Shown here: positions 1 through 8,053 of the stretch, in pieces | Numbering within the stretch: the first letter of the stretch is position 1 | Layout: each line of letters opens with the position of its first letter | Source of the DNA: CAYGZA01 sp964354135 | GTDB taxonomy: Bacteria > Planctomycetota > Planctomycetia > Pirellulales > Thermoguttaceae | Direction of reading: 5' to 3' | Assembly: GCA_964354135.1 (NCBI GenBank) | Contig: CAYGZA010000108.1 | Span: forward strand, 1-17,328 | DNA: 17,328 nt | Translations under genes and position numbers: made by a program | The notes under the pieces: model-generated | Told to the model about the DNA's origin: nothing | Database searches by the model: none | What the model saw: only the letters and a program-made list of their open reading frames with translations

Positions 1-957
1 GTGACCGAGTCGATCATCGAGCGGATCGTCGCCCAGGTGGGCCGGCGGATCGACAAGAGCCAGCCCCTGGTCGACGCCCGGCTCCCCGACGGCTCCCGCG
101 TCAACGCCATCATCCCGCCGCTGGCCGTCAAGGGCCCGTGCCTGACGGTCCGCAAGTTTCCGCTCCAGCGGCTGACGATGGACGACCTGATCGAGACGGG
201 GAGCGTCAGCCGGGCGGCGGCGACGTTCCTCCGCGCGTGCGTCGTGGACCGCCGCAACATCGTCGTCAGCGGCGGCACCGGCACCGGCAAGACCACGCTC
301 CTGAACGTGCTGAGCAGCTTCATCCCCTACAAGGAGCGGATCGTCACGATCGAAGACACGGTTGAATTGCGCCTGCACCAGGAGCACGTCGTCACGCTGG
401 AGACGAAGCCCGCCAACGTCGAGGGGGCCGGGCAATACTCCGTCCGCGATCTGGTCAAGAATGCCCTGCGGATGCGGCCCGACCGGATCATCGTCGGCGA
501 GTGCCGCGGGCCGGAGGCCCTCGACATGATCCAGGCGATGAACACCGGCCACGACGGCTCGATGACCACGGTACACGCCAACAGCGCGCGGGAGGTGATC
601 GAGCGGCTGGAAGTGCTGGTCCTCATGGCCGCCGACCTGCCGATCTCGGCGATCAACCGCCAGTTGGTCTCGGCGATCAACCTGGTGGTCCACATCAGCC
701 GCTTGCCCGGCGGGCGGCGCGTGGTCACCCAGCTTTCCGAGGTCCTCCGCGTGGATCCCGAGACCAAGGAGGTCGTCGTGCTGGACATTTTCAATTACCG
801 CAACGGGCTCTCCTTGGAGCCGACGGGGTACCTCCCCTCGTTCGTCGATTCGCTGATTGAGAAGGACCTCATGGAGCTGGAGTTCCTTTACGGCACGGAG
901 CCGGGCCAGGGGAGGCTGCCGTCGCCGCCCTCGCTGCCCGGTCTGCCGGCCAGATAG
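1..957 (+). CDS. tadA: Tad/Flp pilus secretion ATPase CpaF/TadA, 5'-truncated
   Basis: This is the C-terminal 318 residues of the cytoplasmic hexameric ATPase that powers assembly of Flp/Tad pili (PilT/VirB11-like secretion ATPase). Family landmarks appear in order. DARLPDGSRVNAIIPP is at 25-40. The Walker A loop GGTGTGKTT is at 91-99, and the Asp box IEDT is at 117-120. Walker B lies within RPDRIIVGECRG at 159-170, and the His box NTGHDGSMTTVHANS is at 181-195. CpaF proteins are usually about 420-480 residues, so the N-terminal part lies left of the window, and the GTG at base 1 is just an internal Val codon. The last 15 or so residues are Pro-rich and look unconserved. The TAG at 955-957 is followed directly by a repeat cluster and then tadB. 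The family call is certain from the motifs; the true start cannot be seen. Confidence 0.95.
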   Translation: MTESIIERIVAQVGRRIDKSQPLVDARLPDGSRVNAIIPPLAVKGPCLTVRKFPLQRLTMDDLIETGSVSRAAATFLRACVVDRRNIVVSGGTGTGKTTLLNVLSSFIPYKERIVTIEDTVELRLHQEHVVTLETKPANVEGAGQYSVRDLVKNALRMRPDRIIVGECRGPEALDMIQAMNTGHDGSMTTVHANSAREVIERLEVLVLMAADLPISAINRQLVSAINLVVHISRLPGGRRVVTQLSEVLRVDPETKEVVVLDIFNYRNGLSLEPTGYLPSFVDSLIEKDLMELEFLYGTEPGQGRLPSPPSLPGLPAR

Positions 958-959
958 GT

Positions 960-1089
960 GGCACCGGCGTCCCGCTGGCTGGACAGTAGGGCCGGGGTCC
1001 CGCCGGCCGCGATGCCCCGGACCGGCGGGACGCCGGTCCTACTGGTGCGATGTGGACTGTCCGGACCGGCGGGACGCCGGTCCTGCCGG
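960..1089. repeat. Cluster of four copies of dispersed repeat family 1 in the tadA-tadB gap
   Basis: Two direct copies at 1017-1045 and 1061-1089 share the core ACCGGCGGGACGCCGGTCCT (24 identical bases including the flank). Two degraded inverted copies precede them at 962-978 and 985-1010. The order is therefore two minus copies, then two plus copies, as in REP/BIME clusters. The core is itself partly palindromic (CCGGCG...CGCCGG). Related units occur at 11156-11260. The last copy ends at the GGAG (1088-1091) that serves as the tadB ribosome-binding site, so the repeats lie inside the presumed tad transcript. Their chance translation contains GGTPVLL. Confidence 0.8.
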
Positions 1090-1099
1090 AGTGCTAACG

Positions 1100-1948
1100 A
1101 TGTCCGACAGCCTGATGTGGCCCGGTTGCCTCTTTACCGGCCTGGCGGTGGCCGCGCTCGCCTTTTTCTGTCGGGACTACTTTGCCAAGGGCCTGGGCGC
1201 CGTCGAGAACGACCTGGCGGAAAAGCTCCGCCGGCTGCGGGTCTCCACGCGAAGGCTCCACCGGTACCTGGTGACCTGGCTGACGGTCACGGCGTGCGTG
1301 TTTTGCGCGTTCTGGCTGGTGCTCAACAGCATCGTCTTTGCCGTGCTGATCTCGGGATTCCTGCTCCTGGCGCCTTGGTACCTGCTGCGGCGCATGGCCG
1401 AGGGGCACCGCCTGAAGATCGAAGACCAACTGGCCGACGCCATGGTGATGCTGGCCAATTCGGTCCGCGCCGGGCTGTCGCTGGCGCAGTCGATGGAGAT
1501 CCTCGCCGCCCAGTGCCCCAAGCCGATTAGCGCCGAGTTCCACCAGATCACCGCGGAATACAAGCTGGGCAAGCCGCTGGAGCGGACGTTGAGGGAGGCC
1601 AAGCAGCGGCTCAAGAGCGAGAACTTCGCCCTGTTCGCCGCCGCGCTTCTGGCCAGCCACGAGAGCGGCGGCCGCCTGAACGAAACCGTCGAGCGGATCG
1701 CCGAGTCGGTCCGGGAACTCCAGCGCCTGGACCGCAAGATCGTCTCGGAGACGGCCCAGGCGCGGAAGTCGGCCGTCTACATGGCCCTCGCTCCGGCCTT
1801 CATCCTGGTCGCCTACTTCTTCCTCGACGCGCGGAGCACCATGCTCCTGTTCACCACCCCCATCGGCCAGATCCTGCTGGCGATTTCGCTGGTGCTCAAC
1901 GTGATCGCTTACCTCTGGGCCCGGGCGATCCTGAGCCCGGATATATGA
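1100..1948 (+). CDS. tadB: Tad pilus inner-membrane platform protein TadB (T2SSF family)
   Basis: This 282-residue polytopic membrane protein of the type II secretion F family would form the pilus assembly platform together with TadC, acting with the ATPase encoded upstream. A hydrophobic segment lies at about 8-24. A paired hydrophobic region at about 58-95 precedes the cytoplasmic helical T2SSF domain (about 105-225, with DAMVMLANSVRAGLSLAQSM at 113-132 and SHESGG at 186-191). Two C-terminal membrane segments follow at about 226-242 and 254-275. The reading frame is open back to 857, but that part overlaps tadA and crosses repeats. ATG 1100 was chosen because GGAG at 1088-1091 lies 8 bases upstream. 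GTG 1091 is possible but less likely. tadC follows after 49 bases. Confidence 0.92.
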   Translation: MSDSLMWPGCLFTGLAVAALAFFCRDYFAKGLGAVENDLAEKLRRLRVSTRRLHRYLVTWLTVTACVFCAFWLVLNSIVFAVLISGFLLLAPWYLLRRMAEGHRLKIEDQLADAMVMLANSVRAGLSLAQSMEILAAQCPKPISAEFHQITAEYKLGKPLERTLREAKQRLKSENFALFAAALLASHESGGRLNETVERIAESVRELQRLDRKIVSETAQARKSAVYMALAPAFILVAYFFLDARSTMLLFTTPIGQILLAISLVLNVIAYLWARAILSPDI

Positions 1949-1997
1949 GCGTTGTTGCCGCGGCTGCCGCCGGCGGCCCGGCGCGGAGATAACCGAG

Positions 1998-2921
1998 ATG
2001 GAAGTTGGAACGCTGCAAGTGATCGCCAGCGCGGCGGTCGGCGCCGCCGTGTTCGTGTGCGTCTGGTGGGCGATCCGCGTGCTCCAGAGCGAGGACCTCC
2101 GGCAGGGAGCGGAGTGGCGCTACGACATCAGCCGCATCAACGAGCTTAGGCGCGCAAGCCCGATGTACCGGCTCTTTCAGCCGGCGATCCAGCTCCTGGC
2201 CCGGCTCAATCGGCTGGTCCTCGGCGACAGCCTCCCCGAAATCTACCGCCAGATCCAGGCCGCCGGGCTCCCCCGGTTCTGGCTCCCCGAGGAGTACCTT
2301 GCCCGCGCCGAGCTATGGGCGCTTTTCATCACGCCGCTTTACGCCTACGCGTTCGTTTCGGGGTTCGGGCTGGGCGGCCTGCTGCCGGCCTTCGCAACGA
2401 CGCTCTTGACCGTGTGGCTCCTGCGGCTCCGGCTGGCTTCCCGGGCCAGGAAGCGGCTCCGCACGATCAAGCGCCGCATCCCTTTCCTGCTCGACCTGTT
2501 GACCCTTCTGATGGAGGCCGGCTCGACCTTCATCAACGCCCTGGCCCAGGCGGTCGACGAGTTCCGCGGCCATCCGGCCGCCGAGGAATTCGGCCGCGTG
2601 CTCGGCGACATGAACATGGGCAAGACCCGCGCCGAGGCCTTCCTCGCCATGCGGGACCGGCTCAGCGACGACGAGATCAACAGCATCATCGGCTCGATCC
2701 TGCAAGGGGAAAACCTGGGCACCCCGCTGGCCCAGATCTTCCGCACCCAGGCCGACGTACTGCGGCTGAAGCGGACCCAGCGGGCGGAGACGATCGCCGG
2801 CGAGGCGGGCGTGAACATGCTCCTGCCGGCGGTCCTGGTGATGATCGCCACGGTACTGATCATCATCGGGCCGTTTCTGCTAAACTACATCCAGTACCTG
2901 TACTTTGGTTTGTCTGCGTAG
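1998..2921 (+). CDS. tadC: Tad pilus inner-membrane platform protein TadC (T2SSF family)
   Basis: This 307-residue membrane protein is the second T2SSF subunit of the Tad platform. It has an N-terminal membrane helix at about 8-27, two closely spaced hydrophobic segments at about 105-144, the cytoplasmic helical T2SSF domain at about 160-270 (IPFLLDLLTLLMEAGSTF at 161-178, then GENLGTPLAQIFRTQA at 237-252), and a very hydrophobic C-terminal segment at about 274-297. ATG 1998 is preceded by GGAG at 1985-1988. TadC rather than a duplicate TadB is inferred from the order tadA-tadB-tadC and from the LDLLTLLMEAG signature. The stop is 14 bases before the next gene, which suggests translational linkage. 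Confidence 0.92.
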   Translation: MEVGTLQVIASAAVGAAVFVCVWWAIRVLQSEDLRQGAEWRYDISRINELRRASPMYRLFQPAIQLLARLNRLVLGDSLPEIYRQIQAAGLPRFWLPEEYLARAELWALFITPLYAYAFVSGFGLGGLLPAFATTLLTVWLLRLRLASRARKRLRTIKRRIPFLLDLLTLLMEAGSTFINALAQAVDEFRGHPAAEEFGRVLGDMNMGKTRAEAFLAMRDRLSDDEINSIIGSILQGENLGTPLAQIFRTQADVLRLKRTQRAETIAGEAGVNMLLPAVLVMIATVLIIIGPFLLNYIQYLYFGLSA

Positions 2922-2935
2922 CACGGCGGCCCGAT

Positions 2936-3796
2936 ATGCCGATCGAACTGGATTGCCCGCGGTGCAAGCACCGGCTGTCGGTCCCTTCCAAGAAGGCCGG
3001 CGGCTACGCGACCTGTCCGCGCTGCAAGGGCCGCTTCTGGGTGCCGGAGACGACGGCCCAAGAACCGCAGAGGACGGGCCCGGCCGGCGGAGCAGTCGGG
3101 GCGGCGTCAGTTGCCACACCCGCGACGTCCGTGCCGATCAGGGCGACACCCCCGGTGGCAGCGTCCCCGCCGGGCCCTTCGCTTGCTGCGCCAGTGCCCG
3201 GATTCCCGGCGGGTCAGAGGCCGGGTGTACCCTCGGCCACACCGCAGGTCCCGGCAGTCCAACCGGCCCCTGCCGCGCCCCCGGTCGGCTCGCCGAGAAA
3301 GGTCGCCCGGCTGATCGCGGCGGAGGCCGCCGAATCGACGCTCAAGCCGGCCGAGGACGGAAAACTCCCGGAGCTGCGGCTCCGCGAGCCGGGACAGACC
3401 GCGGAGAAGGAGGCCGGCTCGGGGGGAATGAGCCCGTTGGTGCTGTTCGGGCTCTTGAGTCTGAGCGTCGTGGTCTCGTTGGTCCTCGTGTTCGCCCCCA
3501 CCGACAGCCAAACGCCCACCAAGCGGAGCGCAAGGAAACAGGCGCGGGAGACGATCCAGGACAAGTTCTTCACCGACCAGGGCAGTCCGGGGCCGGAAAG
3601 GCAGTATCAGGTGTATCTTCGCGAGGCCCAACAAGAATACGCCCGCGGCGATTTCAAGCGGGAACGGGAGTTTTACCGCCGGGTGCTCGGCCTGCTGCGG
3701 GCAGAACGGGGCAGCAAGTTCGACGAGGGACTTACCGGCAGCCAAGACCGGGACCGGGAGCTGGAGGAGCAAATCATGATCCTCTTGAGTGAGTAG
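2936..3796 (+). CDS. Zinc-ribbon, Pro/Ala-rich linker, single-pass membrane protein linked to Tad
   Basis: I do not know a characterised homologue of this 286-residue protein. It begins with a compact zinc ribbon: four cysteines in two CPRC motifs (Cys7/10 and Cys27/30) inside residues 5-36, a pattern common in planctomycete proteins of the form CPxC-H-lxVP...CPxC-kxxFxVP. A low-complexity Pro/Ala/Val/Gly linker covers about 40-120. One membrane segment follows at about 166-188, then a soluble C-terminal region (about 195-286) with a helical TPR-like stretch, YLREAQQEYARGDFKREREF, at 227-246. Basic residues crowd just after the membrane segment, so the positive-inside rule favours a cytoplasmic C-terminus, at odds with a cytoplasmic zinc ribbon; topology is unresolved. 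The gene sits 14 bases after tadC and 28 before the kinase-caspase gene. ATG 2936 places the first CPRC at residues 7-10, as in related zinc ribbons. An adaptor or sensor role is inference. Confidence 0.8.
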   Translation: MPIELDCPRCKHRLSVPSKKAGGYATCPRCKGRFWVPETTAQEPQRTGPAGGAVGAASVATPATSVPIRATPPVAASPPGPSLAAPVPGFPAGQRPGVPSATPQVPAVQPAPAAPPVGSPRKVARLIAAEAAESTLKPAEDGKLPELRLREPGQTAEKEAGSGGMSPLVLFGLLSLSVVVSLVLVFAPTDSQTPTKRSARKQARETIQDKFFTDQGSPGPERQYQVYLREAQQEYARGDFKREREFYRRVLGLLRAERGSKFDEGLTGSQDRDRELEEQIMILLSE

Positions 3797-3824
3797 GGTC
3801 TTGGGCGACACCGAGGAGAAGCTG

Positions 3825-6800
3825 ATGGAGCCGGCTCCGCGTTACGAAATCCTGGATACGATCGCCACGGGCGATTTCGCCACCGTCTACCGCGCCCGCG
3901 ATCGGGAGCTGGGGCGCGAGGTGGCGGTCAAGCAGATCCACCAGCAGTTCCTCGGCAACCCGCGGCAACTGGAGCGCTACTGGCGCGAGGCCCAACTGCT
4001 GGCCTCCTTGCAGCACCCGAACATCGTGACGATCTACGACGTTGTCCGCTCCCGGGGCTGGCTGGTTCTGGAGCTGATGCGGGGGAGCCTCCAGCGGAGC
4101 GTCGAGAGCGGCCCGATCGACCTGGATTACCTGCGGTCCAGTCTGATCTGCTGCCTGAGTGCCCTCGGCTTTCTCCATACCAACGGGGTCATCCACGGCG
4201 ACGTGAAGCCGAGCAACATGCTGTTGGATTCCCAAGGCCGGATCAAGCTGGGCGATTTCGGCCTGGCCCGCCGCGCCAGCAACGAGCAGGGAAGCCTGCT
4301 CAAGGGAACCACCAAGTACATGGCCCCGGAGCTGGTCTCCAACCAGTTCGGTCCGGTCGGGCCGGCCAGCGATCTGTATTCGCTCGGGTTCTCGGCATTC
4401 GAGCTGATGTGCGGGCCGCAGTTCGACACCCTTTTCCCGGGGCTGGCGACGTTCGGGCGGGACCGGCAGATTGCCTGGCTGATGTGGCACGCCGCCCCGG
4501 ACCGCAACCTGCCGGGAATCGGCAAGGTGCTCGAGGGCGTCCCCCCGGATCTCGCCCGGGTGATCCAGCGCCTCACGGTCAAGGACCAGACCCGGCGGTA
4601 TCACTCGGCCCAATCGGCGTTGCGGGATTTGAGGGCGGGCGAGGGCTCGCTCGCGCCGGCGGAGGAAAAGCTGTCCGGAGACGGACTCGAGGAGCCGCCC
4701 AAGGCCAAGCGGCTCCAGCGGATTGCCGCCGTCGCGGCGATGGCCATCTCCCTGGTTCTCTGCATCATCATGGTCCTGCCGAGCAAGCCGGAGAAGGCCC
4801 CGGCCGAGGAGCCGCAGCCGCTCCAGGGCGTCATCCGCGACGTGTATCTCCGCGAGCAGAGCCTCGTGCTGGAAGAGAGCGAGACCAAGAAGCCCGTGCA
4901 GCTCCACTTCAAGCTCGGCGACAAGTTCTACGTCAACCAGCACGAGTCGCTCCTGCGGGACTTGAAGGCGCTGGATCGGGTCAAGGTGGAGTACCAGCCC
5001 GACAAGCCGGGCCGCACGATCGCGGTCGTCTATGCCACGCGGCCGGAGACGCAGGCCGGCGAAATCAAGAACGTCGATCCGGTGCTGGGGCGATTCACCC
5101 TGGCCGTCGCCCCCGGCGGCGAGTTCCTGGGAATCCGCGTCCCCGGGTCGGTGAAGATCCAGCTCAACGGCAAGGACAGCTTCCAGGGCAAACCGGTCAC
5201 GCTCGCCGATCTTAAGCCCGGGGACCGCGCCGTCGTCCAGCACGTCGGAGACGAGCCGGCGGCCGAACAAGGCAAGCGGAAGGCCACCGACCTCGCCGTG
5301 CTGCGGGAAGTGACCCTGGAAGGCACGATCCGGGAAGTGGACGCGAAGAAGCGCATCCTCAAGATCGAGGGGGCCAAGGCGGAGCGCGTGGAGCTGCCCA
5401 TTGCCGAGAAGTGCGAAGTGACCCTCAACGGCAGCCGGGTCTTGAACCGGCGCGACCTGAAGCCGGCGGACCTCAAGCCCGGCGACAAGGCCACGGTCAA
5501 GCACGACGTCCAAGTCGTCCGCGTCGACGCCTACCGGACCCTCGGCCAGGAGGGGAAAATCGAGTCGGTTCAGGACAAGACGCTCGAAGTCCTCCTGCAG
5601 GGCGAGCAGAAGCCCACGATCTTCACCCTCGCGCCGCAGTGCAAGATCACGCTGGCCGGCGAAACGGCGGAGCTGGCCGACCTCCGGGCCGGGGATGCCG
5701 CCGACATCACCCACGATTCTCCGGACGCCACCACGCCCCGGGCGCTTTCGATCGACGCCCGGCGCCCGCCGGATCCCACCCGCTGGGCGATCTTGATCGG
5801 GATCCAGGCGTACGACGACAAGGGCCTCGCCGGCCTCGACCATCCCGCGGCCGATGCGAAGCTGCTCCAGGAGACGCTCGTCAAGCGGCACCGAGTCCCG
5901 CCGAACCAGGCGCTCTTGTTGGAGGACGCGAGCTTGGTCCGCTTGAAGCGGGAGATCCCCAGCCTGCTGGAGCGCGTGCAGCCGGTGGGCAAGCTGGTCG
6001 TCTACTTCGGCGGCCACGCCTTCCGCGACGACGACGGCAAGCTCTACCTCGCGCCCAAGGAGTTCAACCGCGGGCAGGCGGCGGCCACCGGCGTGAGCTT
6101 CCAGTGGTTGGTGGATCAACTGGAGCAGTGCCACGCCCAGGAGAAGCTGCTCTTATTGGATGCGTGCCAGGCGGCTCCGGGCCTCGATCCGCTGAAGGAG
6201 CCCTCGACGACCGAGATGTTCCAGACGCTCGCCGCCCCGCCCGGCCGGGCCGCGCTGCGGACCGTCACCGGAATCGCAAGCTGCTCGGAAGGGCAGCGGG
6301 GCCAGGTCCTTTCCGACCGGAAGCGCGGGCTGTTTGCCTCCAGCCTTTCCCAGGGTTTTGCCGGCCGCGCCGACAAGAACCGCGACAGCCGCCTGGAGGC
6401 GACCGAGCTTTTTGCCTTCCTCGGCGAGTCGATGGCGGGCCCGGCTGCGGCGATCCAGAAACCTCAGACCGCCAAGCTCTTCCTCCCCGACAACCGCCCG
6501 CCGCGTCTCTCCGAAGACGCCAAGCGGGCCATCCGCGAGCTGGCGGTCTACGTGCAGCAGGATTCGCTGAATCTCACCGAAGCCAAGATGCGGTTTGCCA
6601 CGGCGGAGAGCCTTGCCGGCAAGGAGCCGGAGCCGAAGCTCCTGTACGCGATGATCTTGCTGAAGGCCCGGCAGCGGGACGAAGCGCAGCGCCATTTCGC
6701 GTCGCTCAAGAACGAGCAGCCCGGCCTGGTCCTGCCCTTCCAGGGCCTGGCATGGGTGCAGTTCGACAAGCGGGCCTACGCCAACGGCGTCAACGAGCTT

Positions 6801-7178
6801 GCCGATCTGGTGGCCAAGGCCCCCAGGCCCAAGAAGCCGACCGACGCCTATCCGGCCGACGTGCAGCAGGCGTTCCACTGGACAGGCCAGCTCCGCGAGT
6901 TCGCCGCCGCGGTCGACGAGAGGCGCATGGTGGCGGAAGAGGCGTATCAGAGGCTCGATTCCGCCGCGGCCGCCCACGGCGAGGCAGCGGCCCAGCTCTA
7001 CGAGAAGGGCCGCGCGCAGAGCCGCCGGGTGGCGAAGGACTTCGACGCGCGGATCGCAGCCGCCCCGGACGACGTCAAGAAATCCAAGCTCCAGATCGAC
7101 CGCCGGCAACTCCTCTACTACACCGCGTTCCCCTTCGAAACCGCAGTCCAGAGTATCCTTGCCCGCCTCGACCAGTAG
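3825..7178 (+). CDS. Transmembrane Ser/Thr kinase fused to four beta-repeats and a caspase-like (C14) protease
   Basis: This is a 1117-residue multidomain protein. Kinase domain, about 7-270: a degenerate glycine loop (ATGDFATVY), Lys36 in AVK, Glu55 in helix C, catalytic HGDVKPSN at 124-131 (Gly replaces the usual Arg of HRD), DFG at 144-146, APE at 167-169. A membrane helix lies at about 299-318. Four beta-rich repeats, about 334-645, each open with G-x-I and most end in DL(K/R)xGD. Caspase-like domain, about 652-890: RWAILIGIQAY strand, catalytic His731 in YFGGHA, catalytic Cys781 in LLLLDACQA. An alpha-helical TPR-like tail fills about 897-1117. The predicted topology places the kinase in the cytoplasm and the repeats, protease and tail outside. 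ATG 3825 was chosen because GAGGAG at 3813-3818 is well spaced; GTG 3789 would overlap the previous gene and lacks such a site. Both active sites look intact apart from the weak glycine loop. Substrates are unknown. Confidence 0.9.
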   Translation: MEPAPRYEILDTIATGDFATVYRARDRELGREVAVKQIHQQFLGNPRQLERYWREAQLLASLQHPNIVTIYDVVRSRGWLVLELMRGSLQRSVESGPIDLDYLRSSLICCLSALGFLHTNGVIHGDVKPSNMLLDSQGRIKLGDFGLARRASNEQGSLLKGTTKYMAPELVSNQFGPVGPASDLYSLGFSAFELMCGPQFDTLFPGLATFGRDRQIAWLMWHAAPDRNLPGIGKVLEGVPPDLARVIQRLTVKDQTRRYHSAQSALRDLRAGEGSLAPAEEKLSGDGLEEPPKAKRLQRIAAVAAMAISLVLCIIMVLPSKPEKAPAEEPQPLQGVIRDVYLREQSLVLEESETKKPVQLHFKLGDKFYVNQHESLLRDLKALDRVKVEYQPDKPGRTIAVVYATRPETQAGEIKNVDPVLGRFTLAVAPGGEFLGIRVPGSVKIQLNGKDSFQGKPVTLADLKPGDRAVVQHVGDEPAAEQGKRKATDLAVLREVTLEGTIREVDAKKRILKIEGAKAERVELPIAEKCEVTLNGSRVLNRRDLKPADLKPGDKATVKHDVQVVRVDAYRTLGQEGKIESVQDKTLEVLLQGEQKPTIFTLAPQCKITLAGETAELADLRAGDAADITHDSPDATTPRALSIDARRPPDPTRWAILIGIQAYDDKGLAGLDHPAADAKLLQETLVKRHRVPPNQALLLEDASLVRLKREIPSLLERVQPVGKLVVYFGGHAFRDDDGKLYLAPKEFNRGQAAATGVSFQWLVDQLEQCHAQEKLLLLDACQAAPGLDPLKEPSTTEMFQTLAAPPGRAALRTVTGIASCSEGQRGQVLSDRKRGLFASSLSQGFAGRADKNRDSRLEATELFAFLGESMAGPAAAIQKPQTAKLFLPDNRPPRLSEDAKRAIRELAVYVQQDSLNLTEAKMRFATAESLAGKEPEPKLLYAMILLKARQRDEAQRHFASLKNEQPGLVLPFQGLAWVQFDKRAYANGVNELADLVAKAPRPKKPTDAYPADVQQAFHWTGQLREFAAAVDERRMVAEEAYQRLDSAAAAHGEAAAQLYEKGRAQSRRVAKDFDARIAAAPDDVKKSKLQIDRRQLLYYTAFPFETAVQSILARLDQ

Positions 7179-7211
7179 GCCCGACAAGGCCGCACGGAAT
7201 GGTTCCCGACA

Positions 7212-8042
7212 ATGATGAATGACGCTGTCTCTCAGCCACAGCCGCCACCAGCGCCGCGGTGGCAGCCGCTTAGCCCCATCGACCGCCGCGTCGCCGGCGT
7301 CCTCGTGGAAAAGGCGAAGACCACGCCCGCCGGCTACCCGATGTCGCTCAACGCCATCTGCACCGGCGCCAACCAGAAGAACAACCGCTTCCCCGTGCTG
7401 CAATTGGAGCCGGACCAGGTGGAGGACTCGCTCCAGCGGCTCCGGCAGCTCGGCGCCGTCGGGCTCATCGAGGGATACGGCCGCGTGGCGAAGTACCGGC
7501 ATTACCTCTACGAATGGCTCGGCGTGGACAAGGTCGAGCTGGCCGTCATGGCCGAGCTGCTGTTGCGCGGGGCCCAGACCGAGGGAGAGCTCCGCGCCCG
7601 GGCCGCCCGCATGGAGCCGATCGCGGACCTCACCGCCCTGCGGCCGATCCTGGCGTCGCTCAAGTCCAAGGGCCTGGTGATCTCGCTCACGCCGGAGGGA
7701 CGCGGCCACGTCGTGACCCATGCCTTGTACCCGCCGCGCGAGTTGGAGAACCTCAAGGCCCAATACGCAGCGGGAGCCATCCCGATGGGTGGCGGCACGG
7801 GCGAAGAGGACTCTCGTGGACCGGTCCGCGGCAATGCGACGGCGCCGTCGCGCGAGGCCCTCGCTACGGTGTCTCCTGCCGTGCCCGAAGTGACCGGCGA
7901 CACGGGCGATTCCATGCGCCGCGAGCTCAAAGAACTGCGGTCGCAAGTGGCGCAACTCCGCAGCGATCTCGCCGAGCTGGCTGCCAACCTCCACCAGACG
8001 GACGGCGAAATCCAACGTTTGAAGCAAGACCTTGGCGCGTGA
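7212..8042 (+). CDS. yceH: YceH/DUF480 (UPF0502) protein with C-terminal coiled coil
   Basis: The protein has 276 residues and two winged-helix domains (about 17-98 and 105-187) typical of DUF480. Clear family motifs are GVLVEKAKTTPAGYPMSLNA at 29-48 and NQKNNRFPV at 54-62, followed by LYPPRELENL at 172-181. The E. coli relative is about 215 residues. The extra length here is a low-complexity linker (about 193-233) and a heptad-rich coiled coil (about 235-275, RRELKELRSQVAQLRSDLAE). The biochemical role of the family is not established; a DNA-binding fold suggests regulation, which is inference. It starts 33 bases after the kinase-caspase gene on the same strand and may share its transcript. 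No strong ribosome-binding site is visible before ATG 7212, and ATG 7215 is an equal alternative. Confidence 0.9.
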   Translation: MMNDAVSQPQPPPAPRWQPLSPIDRRVAGVLVEKAKTTPAGYPMSLNAICTGANQKNNRFPVLQLEPDQVEDSLQRLRQLGAVGLIEGYGRVAKYRHYLYEWLGVDKVELAVMAELLLRGAQTEGELRARAARMEPIADLTALRPILASLKSKGLVISLTPEGRGHVVTHALYPPRELENLKAQYAAGAIPMGGGTGEEDSRGPVRGNATAPSREALATVSPAVPEVTGDTGDSMRRELKELRSQVAQLRSDLAELAANLHQTDGEIQRLKQDLGA

Positions 8043-8053
8043 GCGTGCGGCGC

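Noticed and set aside
857..1099. N-terminal extension of tadB back to 857
   Set aside because: It would overlap tadA in another frame and read through repeat copies; GGAG before ATG 1100 and the usual TadB length support the shorter form.
3774..6134. 786-codon open frame on the minus strand opposite the kinase-caspase gene
   Set aside because: It mirrors the strong GC bias of the plus-strand gene, is low in complexity (Leu/Arg/Gly/Val/Asp) and has no recognisable domain, whereas the plus strand carries clear kinase and caspase motifs.
7840..7870. Possible repeat fragment inside the yceH linker (GCGAGGCCCTCGCTACGG)
   Set aside because: It resembles GC-rich planctomycete intergenic repeats from memory, but no second copy is in the window and it keeps the reading frame.
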